DNA from: an uncultured Oscillospiraceae bacterium
Lineage (GTDB): Bacteria; Bacillota; Clostridia; UBA1212; UBA1255
Direction of reading: 5' to 3'
Assembly: GCA_902462635.1 (NCBI GenBank)
Contig: CABQCN010000038.1
Span: 1-8,378, forward strand
Length of the DNA: 8,378 bases
The stretch's first letter is position 1, and each line of letters begins with the position of its first letter. Shown piece by piece: positions 1-6,054 of the stretch. The notes beneath the pieces are model-generated. The model was not told where the DNA came from, did no database searches, and saw only the letters and a list, made by a program, of their open reading frames with translations. The position numbers and the translations under genes were made by a program.

Positions 1-1
1 T

Positions 2-586
2 CCGGAATGTATCACGCCGAAGCTGCTGAATAATATTTTAAAAAATACCTATCAGCGATGGGACGAGGATCTGTATTTTAAATACATCGATACTTTTTCA
101 CTGCCGCAGAAAAAGTTATTCAAGGACTTTTCGCGCGGTATGAAAATGAAGCTGGGCATCGCGGCGGCGCTCTCCCATCATCCCAAACTGCTGATTCTGG
201 ACGAGGCCACGAGCGGACTGGACCCCGTCATACGGGATGACGTGGTTGACATCTTATACGAATTCACGCGAAGCGAAGACCATTCGATTCTGATCTCTTC
301 CCATATCGTCAGCGACCTGGAAAAACTCTGCGATTACATCGCCTTTTTGCATAAAGGAAAGCTGCTGCTCTGTGATGAGAAAGACGCGCTTCTGGAACGC
401 TACGGCATGATTCATTGCAGCCAGGAAGAATTAAAACTGCTCAGAAGCAGCGCCATTCTGGGAAAAAAATCATCTGCCTATGGCGTGGAAGCCATTGTAG
501 AGCGCGCCAAACTGCCGGCCGGTTCTTCGCCGAGTCCGATCGGCATCGAAGAATTATTTATTTACATGATTAAGGAGGGAAAATAA
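2..586 (+). CDS. ABC-2 exporter ATP-binding protein, 5' partial
   Basis: This is the C-terminal 194 residues of an ABC ATPase. The reading frame is open from base 2, so the Walker A and Q-loop half lies outside the window. Seen directly: a variant signature (FSRGM in place of LSGGQ), a Walker B and D-loop stretch (LLILDEATSGLDP), and an H-loop histidine in ILISSHIVSDLE. A short C-terminal extension of about 80 residues follows. The family powers ABC-2 permeases that export peptides, lipids or drugs; the FSRGM/LSKGM variant is familiar in BcrA/YtrB-like exporters. The stop codon lies one base before the start of a matching permease, so the two form an operon. The first in-frame ATG in the window (140) falls inside the signature motif and is not a real start. 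The substrate cannot be read from sequence. Confidence 0.93.
   Translation, partial: PECITPKLLNNILKNTYQRWDEDLYFKYIDTFSLPQKKLFKDFSRGMKMKLGIAAALSHHPKLLILDEATSGLDPVIRDDVVDILYEFTRSEDHSILISSHIVSDLEKLCDYIAFLHKGKLLLCDEKDALLERYGMIHCSQEELKLLRSSAILGKKSSAYGVEAIVERAKLPAGSSPSPIGIEELFIYMIKEGK
572..578 (+). promoter_or_regulatory. Shine-Dalgarno site of the ABC-2 permease
   Basis: AAGGAGG lies in the last codons of the ATPase gene, nine bases before the ATG at 588. It supports the chosen permease start and independent initiation within the operon. Confidence 0.8.
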
Positions 587-587
587 C

Positions 588-1211
588 ATGAAGGGATTAT
601 TATTAAAAGACTGGTATATGGCAAAAAAATACTGCCGCTCCTTTTTGATCATCATTCTTGCGTTTGCCGTCTCATCTGTATTTTCAGAAAATAATATTTT
701 TATCTTTTATCCGATTATCATGGCCTCGCTCCTGCCGGTAACGCTCATTTCCTATGACGAACGTTCCAAATGGCAATATTACGCCGATACGATGCCCTAT
801 AAGCGCAGGGATATCGTTACCGTAAAATATCTCGTCATGCTGATTTTACTCGTTTCCGTAGTCATTTTCATGGGCACGCTCAGCAGCGTGAAATCACTCG
901 TCCATCACGATTTCAATCTCGCGGAAATTGCAGCGTTTGTTGGAAATTCACTGATTTTAGGTGTTTTCCCCGCATCTGTCATGCTGCCGGTTATTTTCAA
1001 ATTCGGCGTGGAGAAGGGAAGACTCGCATATTACGTTACGATCGGTCTGGTTTTCGCCTGTGTGTTTGCTTTTTCCTATTTCTCTGCAAACAATCAATTC
1101 ATGAAATTCATCACCGAATCGTTCCATGCCTTCATTCCCATCGCAGCGATCCTTTTATTTGGATTTTCCTGGTTTTTATCGATAAAATTCTATGAAAAAC
1201 GCGAATTATAA
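588..1211 (+). CDS. ABC-2 transporter permease (ABC2_membrane_5-like)
   Basis: This 207-residue integral membrane protein is the partner of the ATPase ending at 586. About six hydrophobic segments are visible, near residues 18-33, 37-55, 80-98, 115-137, 146-166 and 180-199. Between segments 2 and 3 lies the family hallmark: SYDERSKWQYYADTMPYKR followed by a conserved lysine and tyrosine (YDE...W..Y....P..R..IV..KY). That pattern and the roughly 200-residue length fit the ABC2_membrane_5 group of half-size permeases, which are common in clostridial GntR-ATPase-permease operons. The N-terminal MKGLLLKDWYM is also typical. The gene starts with ATG after a strong ribosome-binding site. What it exports is unknown; it may relate to antimicrobial peptide resistance, but that is family-level inference only. 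Confidence 0.92.
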   Translation: MKGLLLKDWYMAKKYCRSFLIIILAFAVSSVFSENNIFIFYPIIMASLLPVTLISYDERSKWQYYADTMPYKRRDIVTVKYLVMLILLVSVVIFMGTLSSVKSLVHHDFNLAEIAAFVGNSLILGVFPASVMLPVIFKFGVEKGRLAYYVTIGLVFACVFAFSYFSANNQFMKFITESFHAFIPIAAILLFGFSWFLSIKFYEKREL

Positions 1212-1233
1212 GCTGGCTTTTTTACAGCGGGTG

Positions 1234-1242
1234 TGATACAAT
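1234..1242 (+). promoter_or_regulatory. candidate extended -10 promoter for the glycosidase operon
   Basis: TGATACAAT matches the extended -10 form TGnTATAAT with one mismatch, 40 bases upstream of the glycosidase ATG. No good -35 hexamer lies at 16-18 bp; TTTACA at 1221-1226 is too close (10 bp). The glycosidase could also be read through from the permease operon, since I see no terminator between them. Confidence 0.4.
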
Positions 1243-1282
1243 CTGCCGAAAGACAATAAAAAACAGGCAGGAGGGTATCCCC

Positions 1283-2800
1283 ATGGGAAATCTATATAAA
1301 GTAAACGAGTCGTTATTTTACGCCGAAAACGAATATGCCGGCAAAAATCCGTTTTTACACATGACGCCGGAAAACAATCCGCTTCCGGACTATGAAAAAA
1401 TAAAATGCAAGCTGCCGCAGCCGCTCTGGGAAGGGCATACGGACGCGGTGGCTTGTTATTATAAAGCGTGGGAGATTGCCTTCCGCAACCTGCGCACCCC
1501 GAACGCGGAAGCAGGCTTCGTATCGAACTTCATCGACACCGCCTTCAACGGCTATCTGTTTATGTGGGATTCTTCCTTCATCGTCATGTTCGGACGGTAC
1601 GCCAGTCATATTTTCAATTTTCAAAAAACGTTGGACAATTTTTATTCCCATCAGCACAGAGATGGATTTATTTGCCGGGAAATCTGCGAAGCACAGAACG
1701 GCGAACAATTCCACCGCGATGATCCCGCTTCCACGGGGCCGAATATCATGCCCTGGAGCGAATGGGAATATTATCAGATCACGGGAGACAAAGCGCGGCT
1801 GGAGAAAATATTTTACCCACTGCTCGCATATCATAAATGGCTGCAGCTGAATCATACCTGGCGCGACGGCAGCTACTGGAGCACCGGCCTTGCCTGCGGG
1901 ATGGACAACCAGCCGAGAGTCCAGAACGGATATTCCCATCTCACATCGCACGGACACGCCATATGGCTCGATACCTGCATCCATATGGTTATGAGCGGTA
2001 AAATACTCGTCGAAATCGGTAAAATCACAGGGCATGAGGAAGATACGGCGTGGCTCCGCGAAGAAATTGCGCGTCTCACAAAATTGATCAACGAAAAACT
2101 CTGGTGCGAAGAAGATGCGTTTTATTATGATTTATGGAAAGGGGACGTACCGAGCAAAGTCAAAAGTATCGGCGCGTATTGGGCGCTGCTTGCAGAAATC
2201 GTACCGGAAAGCCGTTTGGAACGCTTTATCGCACATCTGGAAAATCCCGCAGAATTCAAGCGTCCGCACCGCGTCCCGACGCTTTCCGCAGATCATCCCG
2301 CGTATCAGAAAGACGGGGGGTATTGGCTCGGCAGCGTATGGGCGCCTACAAATTACATGGTACTCAAAGGTCTCGAGAAAAACGGGTATCAAAAGCTCGC
2401 TTTTGAGATCGCGGAAAATCATCTCGGAAACGTCGTAGAAGTATTCCGTAAGACCGGAACCGTGTGGGAAAATTATTCGCCGGAAGAAGCTGCGCCGGGG
2501 AATCCAGCGAAATCCGACTTCGTCGGCTGGACCGGACTCGTCCCCATTGCCGTCCTGTTTGAATACGTATTCGGGATCCGTGCGGATTCCCGGAACCATG
2601 TCATCACCTGGGACGTCAATCTCACTGAAAAGCACGGCGTGCTGCAATATCCTTTCAACGGAGCCTTCCTTGATTTAATTTGCGACGAACGCGCGGGGAA
2701 AGAACGGGAACCGCAAGTCAAAGTCCGCAGCGACACGCCTGTTAAAGTCCTCGTCCGCTGGGATGGCGGAGAAAAAACAATCGAAAGCACCCGCGCATGA
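1283..2800 (+). CDS. GH63/MGH1-like (alpha/alpha)6-barrel glycoside hydrolase
   Basis: This 505-residue protein has the motif series of the GH63/GH37/MGH1-like clan of inverting glycosidases. GYLFMWDSSFI (residues 90-100) is the substrate-pocket Trp-Asp motif. IMPWSEWEYYQITGD follows near 155-169, then GMDNQPR (206-212), whose Asp208 is the likely general acid. GGYWLGSVW sits near 345-353, and VWENYSPE has Glu396 as the likely general base. A small beta-rich tail (about 430-505) closes the protein. There is no signal peptide, so it is probably cytoplasmic and acts on an imported or internally made glycoside. Relatives include bacterial GH63 glucosidases and mannosyl- or glucosylglycerate hydrolases, so the substrate is open. 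The start has AGGAGGG seven bases upstream (1269-1275). Its stop overlaps the start of the next gene by 4 bp (ATGA), which implies translational coupling. Confidence 0.88.
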   Translation: MGNLYKVNESLFYAENEYAGKNPFLHMTPENNPLPDYEKIKCKLPQPLWEGHTDAVACYYKAWEIAFRNLRTPNAEAGFVSNFIDTAFNGYLFMWDSSFIVMFGRYASHIFNFQKTLDNFYSHQHRDGFICREICEAQNGEQFHRDDPASTGPNIMPWSEWEYYQITGDKARLEKIFYPLLAYHKWLQLNHTWRDGSYWSTGLACGMDNQPRVQNGYSHLTSHGHAIWLDTCIHMVMSGKILVEIGKITGHEEDTAWLREEIARLTKLINEKLWCEEDAFYYDLWKGDVPSKVKSIGAYWALLAEIVPESRLERFIAHLENPAEFKRPHRVPTLSADHPAYQKDGGYWLGSVWAPTNYMVLKGLEKNGYQKLAFEIAENHLGNVVEVFRKTGTVWENYSPEEAAPGNPAKSDFVGWTGLVPIAVLFEYVFGIRADSRNHVITWDVNLTEKHGVLQYPFNGAFLDLICDERAGKEREPQVKVRSDTPVKVLVRWDGGEKTIESTRA

Positions 2801-3864
2801 AAAACAATACTGGTAAGCCCGTTCAATATCCCGTCGACGCACAGTCCAATCTTTTACTCTGCGCGATCGCTTCCGTTTTGCTCGCCGCCGAGAATGCGGG
2901 CAGCAAAATGCAATTTTACCGCGGAAAGACGGATGCGGAACGCCGGCATCATACGTTATACCAGTTTTTATCGACAATCACCGGCGTAAATCTTTTATGG
3001 AACGATCCTGCGCCTTGCGATCCGTATCAAACGATCTATCTTCCCGGCACGGATTCCGCCTTGCTGACCGACCGCCTCGACCTTGCAATGAAAGCGGTCG
3101 GCTGCAAATATGAAAGAATCTTGAAAGGCACCGAAAAATCCGCGGTATTTTCACAAATCACCGCTTCCATAGACAGGGGAATTCCTGTTCTGATGAAACT
3201 TGGCGGCGGGAAGGACTGGCATATCGTTACGGGATACGATACCGATCGTTCCGTATTATATGGAATCGACGCGCACAAGCATTACAGCGTGCAACCTGTA
3301 ATGCTGCCGGACGGTTATCTGGAAGACGGGCGTTTTTATCTGTCCGGCTGGTATGAACCGTTTCAATACGGGATAATAATCACGGACACGTATCCTGCCC
3401 GACTGCCTTTCCCGGATCTGATCCGGCGCATGTACCGCATCCTTTCCCGGGAAGAAAACAAGGTCCTGGAGAAGGAAATACTTTCCGCTATCGACACGGA
3501 ACCGGATCAGCAGAAGCTGGTGCGCCAACTGAACGAGCTTACCGGTTATACGCTGGCATGCCGCTGGCATGTGGCGGAATGCTGCACCTCTGCTTTATAT
3601 CGAATGGCGGCGCATCCCGCCCAGAAAGGATCTCTCAAAGAAATCAATGTAAACTATCTGCAATTCCATGATTTATGCTGGACGGTCCGGGCAGAGCTGG
3701 GCATCGGACCCGCGGCAGCTTACGAGCTGCCGGATAACGTCCGCGGGATCTTATGGGATGATCGCCAAAAAAAATCTTTGAAAGATCTGTTTTCCAGGTT
3801 GTTTGAACTGGACCGGAACGTCTGCGGTTTGCTGCGGCAGATTTTAGAACCCCGTCCTGTTTGA
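2797..3864 (+). CDS. uncharacterised protein with papain/C39-like Cys-His-Asp pattern
   Basis: I do not recognise a named family. The protein has 355 residues with no signal peptide and no membrane segments. The N-terminal half looks like a papain-fold (C39-like) cysteine hydrolase. Gln16 sits six residues before Cys22, the spacing of the papain oxyanion Gln and catalytic Cys. IPVLMKLGGGKDWHIVTGYD (129-148) follows the C39-like pattern of a hydrophobic strand then His-hydrophobic-Gly-Tyr-Asp, with candidate His142. Asp158 lies 16 residues later in YGIDAHKH. The C-terminal half (about 200-355) is predicted helical from its composition, with several Cys, Trp and Leu-rich stretches. A BtrH-like acyltransferase was considered, but its usual His-Cys opening is missing. 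The ATG overlaps the glycosidase stop, and no good Shine-Dalgarno lies just upstream, so translation probably depends on the upstream gene. Function is unknown; the triad is inference. Confidence 0.8.
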   Translation: MKNNTGKPVQYPVDAQSNLLLCAIASVLLAAENAGSKMQFYRGKTDAERRHHTLYQFLSTITGVNLLWNDPAPCDPYQTIYLPGTDSALLTDRLDLAMKAVGCKYERILKGTEKSAVFSQITASIDRGIPVLMKLGGGKDWHIVTGYDTDRSVLYGIDAHKHYSVQPVMLPDGYLEDGRFYLSGWYEPFQYGIIITDTYPARLPFPDLIRRMYRILSREENKVLEKEILSAIDTEPDQQKLVRQLNELTGYTLACRWHVAECCTSALYRMAAHPAQKGSLKEINVNYLQFHDLCWTVRAELGIGPAAAYELPDNVRGILWDDRQKKSLKDLFSRLFELDRNVCGLLRQILEPRPV

Positions 3865-3865
3865 A

Positions 3866-3902
3866 AATAAAAAATTCTCATGTTTGATGACGATGGAATC
3901 GT
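3866..3902. terminator. weak convergent termination region
   Basis: The 39-bp gap between the convergent 355-residue-protein gene and ytaF holds a short hairpin (ACGAT, loop GGA, ATCGT at 3890-3902). It also holds an A-rich run (3865-3874) that would be a U-run in the minus-strand transcript. The U-run is about 15 bases from the hairpin; a second, 4-bp hairpin (3878-3890) lies nearer. This is a weak candidate terminator for ytaF only. Confidence 0.25.
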
Positions 3903-3903
3903 T

Positions 3904-4521
3904 TCAGTAAAACATTTCTAGAAGACCCAATACAATCAGCAGGATCCCGGAGATCAGCGGCGCATATTTTCCCAGAATTTTGCCGAATATTTTATCGCCG
4001 AGAAAAACGCCCAGAAACAAAAACAAAACGCTGCATGCAAACGTGCAGATCACCGTTTCCAATATTCCGACGCCGGCGGCGCTTGCCGCAATACCGGTGC
4101 CGATATTATTGAAAGTCAGGCCGATCCCTACGGCAACGGACTCTTTCAGATCAATCGTGCCGGAAACATCTTTGTCCGAATTCTGCGCGTAATCGATCAT
4201 GCTGTCCGCATCTTTTAACGCTACGCTGCGGATGCGTTTCTTTTTATTCAATAAATTTGCAAAGCTTTGCAGCACAAAATACAATCCCAATAAGATAATG
4301 ATACCGGCTCCGAGCAAGCCGGTAATGCCGGCCGGTAATATTTCCGTAATGAGTTTTCCCGCGCACATCGAGAGCACCGTACCGGTAACGGTAATCAATG
4401 CGATCAACAGATTCGGCAATATGCCGATTTTTATTTTTTTGATTCCATAAACAATTCCGATGACAATATTATCTAAATTTGAGGACATACTAAAAATCAG
4501 GGCACTGAGGAACGTAAGCAT
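3904..4521 (-). CDS. ytaF: YtaF/MntP-like membrane protein
   Basis: This 205-residue membrane protein has about six helices (near 2-26, 34-58, 65-91, 128-150, 154-176, 184-204) arranged as two three-helix repeats around a polar loop (92-127). Repeat 1 opens with SSNLDNIVIGIVYG (Asp17) and repeat 2 with GLTFNNIGTGIAAS (Asn139 in the equivalent place). This two-fold layout is that of the MntP manganese-efflux superfamily. The loop text DKDVSGTIDLKE just before helix 4 is what I recall from YtaF, the sporulation-associated branch. That stretch also fits the canonical EF-hand loop. GGAG (complement of 4531-4534) lies nine bases before the ATG. The likely role is export of Mn or another divalent cation, or a sporulation membrane function; the substrate is unproven. 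A plausible promoter lies upstream, but there is no room for a yybP-ykoY-type manganese riboswitch in the short leader. Confidence 0.85.
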   Translation of the reverse strand: MLTFLSALIFSMSSNLDNIVIGIVYGIKKIKIGILPNLLIALITVTGTVLSMCAGKLITEILPAGITGLLGAGIIILLGLYFVLQSFANLLNKKKRIRSVALKDADSMIDYAQNSDKDVSGTIDLKESVAVGIGLTFNNIGTGIAASAAGVGILETVICTFACSVLFLFLGVFLGDKIFGKILGKYAPLISGILLIVLGLLEMFY

Positions 4522-4554
4522 GAAGCATCACTCCGAAAAAAAGACTTCGTACCC

Positions 4555-4584
4555 AGTATATTCATTTTCGATGATCGTTGTGAA
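4555..4584 (-). promoter_or_regulatory. candidate sigma-A promoter of ytaF
   Basis: Read on the minus strand, TTCACA (complement of 4579-4584; five of six matches to TTGACA) is followed after 18 bp by TATACT (complement of 4555-4560; five of six to TATAAT). The -10 ends 33 bases before the ytaF ATG. Two small inverted repeats overlap this promoter: CGATGATCG at 4569-4577 and TGTG-AAAG-CACA at 4579-4590. Either could be an operator. Confidence 0.5.
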
Positions 4585-4643
4585 AGCACAGAGTCCATGG
4601 AAAAAGCATACTATGATAGCAAAAATAATACAGGAGACAGAGA

Positions 4644-5603
4644 ATGAATAAACGGATTCCATTGGAAGAAGCGGCTCTGCAGGTCTGCGAGGAAAATGCA
4701 AAGCCGCCTCTGATCTTTCAGATTCCGCCCGCAGAAGGAAGAAAACGGCTCAATCAGGCGCAGAACGCGCCGGTATATCAATATCCCGCGTCTGTTTCTT
4801 CGTTCGAATATCATACCGGACGATGGGGGATCATCAAAGTATATCTTGTAAAACCGGAAAATTGTCCTGCGAATCCGGATCCGATTTTTTATACGCACGG
4901 AGCCGGGTGGGTATTCGGTAATTTTCATACGCATGAAAAGCTGGTACGCGAACTTGCCGCGCGTACGAATTGCATCCTGATATTTCCGGAATACAGCCTT
5001 TCTCCCGAAGCAAAATATCCTACTGCAATCGAGCAGTGCTACCAGATTTTATCGATGCTCCCGAAGATCAGCGAGAAAAAGAATCTGAACCTCAACCTAT
5101 CGAAACTGACCGTCGCAGGCGACAGCGTCGGCGGAAATATGGCTGCCGTTCTGGCGATTCTCGCAAAATTCCGCCACGGTCCGTACATCCATAAACAATT
5201 ATTATATTACCCCGTAACGAATGCATGTTTCAACACGAATACCTATCTGGAATTCGCTACGGATTATTCTCTTTACCGCGCAGGGATGATCTGGTTCTGG
5301 AACCAATATACCAGAAACGAGAGCGACAGGGCGCAGATTACGGCTTCGCCGCTGCGCGCAACTGCCGACCAGCTGCGCGGGCTGCCGGATGCATTGATCA
5401 TCAATGGGGAAGCGGATGTATTGCGGGACGAGGGGGAAGCGTATGCGGCAAAACTTTTGTGCGCAGGAGTCGACGTCACGGCGGTAAGAATTAAAGCGAC
5501 GATACATGATTTCGTAATGCTCAACGCGCTGGATCAAACGAACGCCTGCCGCGCCGCGATGAATTTATCGACAGACTGGGTTCTTCAGAAAAACAATCTA
5601 TAA
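4644..5603 (+). CDS. HSL-family alpha/beta-hydrolase (esterase/lipase)
   Basis: This 319-residue protein belongs to the hormone-sensitive-lipase-like esterases. HGAGWVFG (85-92) is the oxyanion-hole motif, usually HGGGW, here with Ala87 in place of the second Gly. PEYSLSPEAKYPTAIEQ (115-131) is a typical HSL stretch. GDSVGGNMA (159-167) holds the nucleophile Ser161. NGEADVLRDEGEAYA gives acid Asp258, and HDF gives base His288, so the catalytic triad is complete. No signal peptide is seen, so it is probably cytoplasmic and hydrolyses short-chain acyl or acetyl esters; the real substrate is unknown. The first 50 residues form the usual cap region. AGGAGA lies six bases before the ATG (4632-4637). 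It is transcribed divergently from ytaF. TATGAT at 4612-4617 could be its -10, but no convincing -35 is present. Confidence 0.92.
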   Translation: MNKRIPLEEAALQVCEENAKPPLIFQIPPAEGRKRLNQAQNAPVYQYPASVSSFEYHTGRWGIIKVYLVKPENCPANPDPIFYTHGAGWVFGNFHTHEKLVRELAARTNCILIFPEYSLSPEAKYPTAIEQCYQILSMLPKISEKKNLNLNLSKLTVAGDSVGGNMAAVLAILAKFRHGPYIHKQLLYYPVTNACFNTNTYLEFATDYSLYRAGMIWFWNQYTRNESDRAQITASPLRATADQLRGLPDALIINGEADVLRDEGEAYAAKLLCAGVDVTAVRIKATIHDFVMLNALDQTNACRAAMNLSTDWVLQKNNL

Positions 5604-5648
5604 AAAAACAGGCGTCCATTAGCCGATCCCAAATAACGTGAACAAGGC

Positions 5649-5675
5649 GGGCGGCGCATTTTATATGCGCCGTTC
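5649..5675. terminator. GC-rich stem-loop at a convergent gene boundary
   Basis: An uninterrupted 8-bp stem (CGGCGCAT at 5652-5659 pairing with ATGCGCCG at 5665-5672) closes a 5-base loop. Outer G-U and G-C pairs can extend it. It lies 48 bases after the esterase stop and about 20 bases after the restored stop of the small minus-strand gene. That is where a two-way terminator would sit. Neither side has an immediate U-tract, so it may act as a transcript-end stabiliser or a non-canonical terminator. Confidence 0.45.
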
Positions 5676-5692
5676 ATCAAAATCGGAATTTG

Positions 5693-5940
5693 TCAATTCA
5701 ATTCATTTCCTGAAGCATCTAAAAACTTATACTCTGAAGGAATTACTTCTTGAAAAAGGAAAACGGATAAAATTTTTCCTCTGGAAGATAATAATGTGCT
5801 TGATTCTCATTGCCGGACATAAACCAAATAAGAGAATTTCCATCCTCTTTCTCAACAGAACCGACCATCCGGATATCTATGGTGTCTGCATCAGCCACAG
5901 GAATTTCCTCGGATAAAACCAGTAAAAACACTTTTTTCAC
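5693..5940 (-). pseudogene. small uncharacterised gene with a one-base frameshift
   Basis: A GTG start at 5940 has a perfect AGGAGG (complement of 5949-5954) eight bases upstream and opens a 65-codon frame (MKKVFLLVLSEEIPVADADT...). It stops at 5743 just after a run of five T (complement of 5753-5757). Directly past the run, another frame reads EVIPSEYKFLDASGNELN and stops at 5693-5695. One extra T in the run would join the two as ...FYPFSFFQEVIPSEYKFLDA..., giving 82 residues. The 248-bp span is one base short of a multiple of three, as this predicts. The product is small and acidic-to-neutral, with a hydrophobic N-terminus too short to call a signal peptide. I recognise no family. It lies 114 bp downstream of the malic enzyme on the same strand and may share its transcript. 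It may be a genuine lesion, a sequencing error or phase variation; or the 65-residue form may be real. Confidence 0.55.
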
Positions 5941-5948
5941 ATTACAAA

Positions 5949-5954
5949 CCTCCT
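5949..5954 (-). promoter_or_regulatory. consensus Shine-Dalgarno fixing a GTG start
   Basis: AGGAGG on the minus strand, eight bases before the GTG at 5940. The overlapping ATG (complement of 5940-5942) runs straight into TGA, so GTG is the only usable start. This is the main evidence that a real gene lies here rather than on the plus strand. Confidence 0.7.
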
Positions 5955-6054
5955 CGCTGTGGCTTTGGATTTTTAAGCAAGTCAGACTTCTCCGTAACCT
6001 TAATTCCGAGAGCGTGGAAATAGCGAGTTTTCCGGTAAGAAAGCGCCTGTTCCG

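Noticed and set aside
1212..1228. GCTG...CAGC with a T-run after the permease gene
   Set aside because: The stem is only 4 bp and the T-run lies in the loop, not after the stem, so it does not make an intrinsic terminator.
1355..2035. 226-residue minus-strand open frame
   Set aside because: It lies wholly antisense to the well-supported glycosidase, shows no domain and has no ribosome-binding site; a shadow frame.
2797..2880. BtrH-type acyltransferase N-terminus
   Set aside because: The early Tyr-Pro and Cys hinted at it, but the expected His-Cys opening and glycine-rich stretch are missing; the C39/papain pattern fits better.
4522..4554. yybP-ykoY-type manganese riboswitch ahead of ytaF
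   Set aside because: The leader between the proposed promoter and the start codon is only about 30 bases and lacks the known motif.
5602..5625. Possible minus-strand terminator ending in T7
   Set aside because: Only a 3-bp GGC/GCC stem can form before the T-run; too weak to call.
5638..5916. 92-residue plus-strand open frame starting at GTG
   Set aside because: It has no ribosome-binding site, runs through the stem-loop at 5652-5672, and opposes a minus-strand frame with a consensus Shine-Dalgarno.
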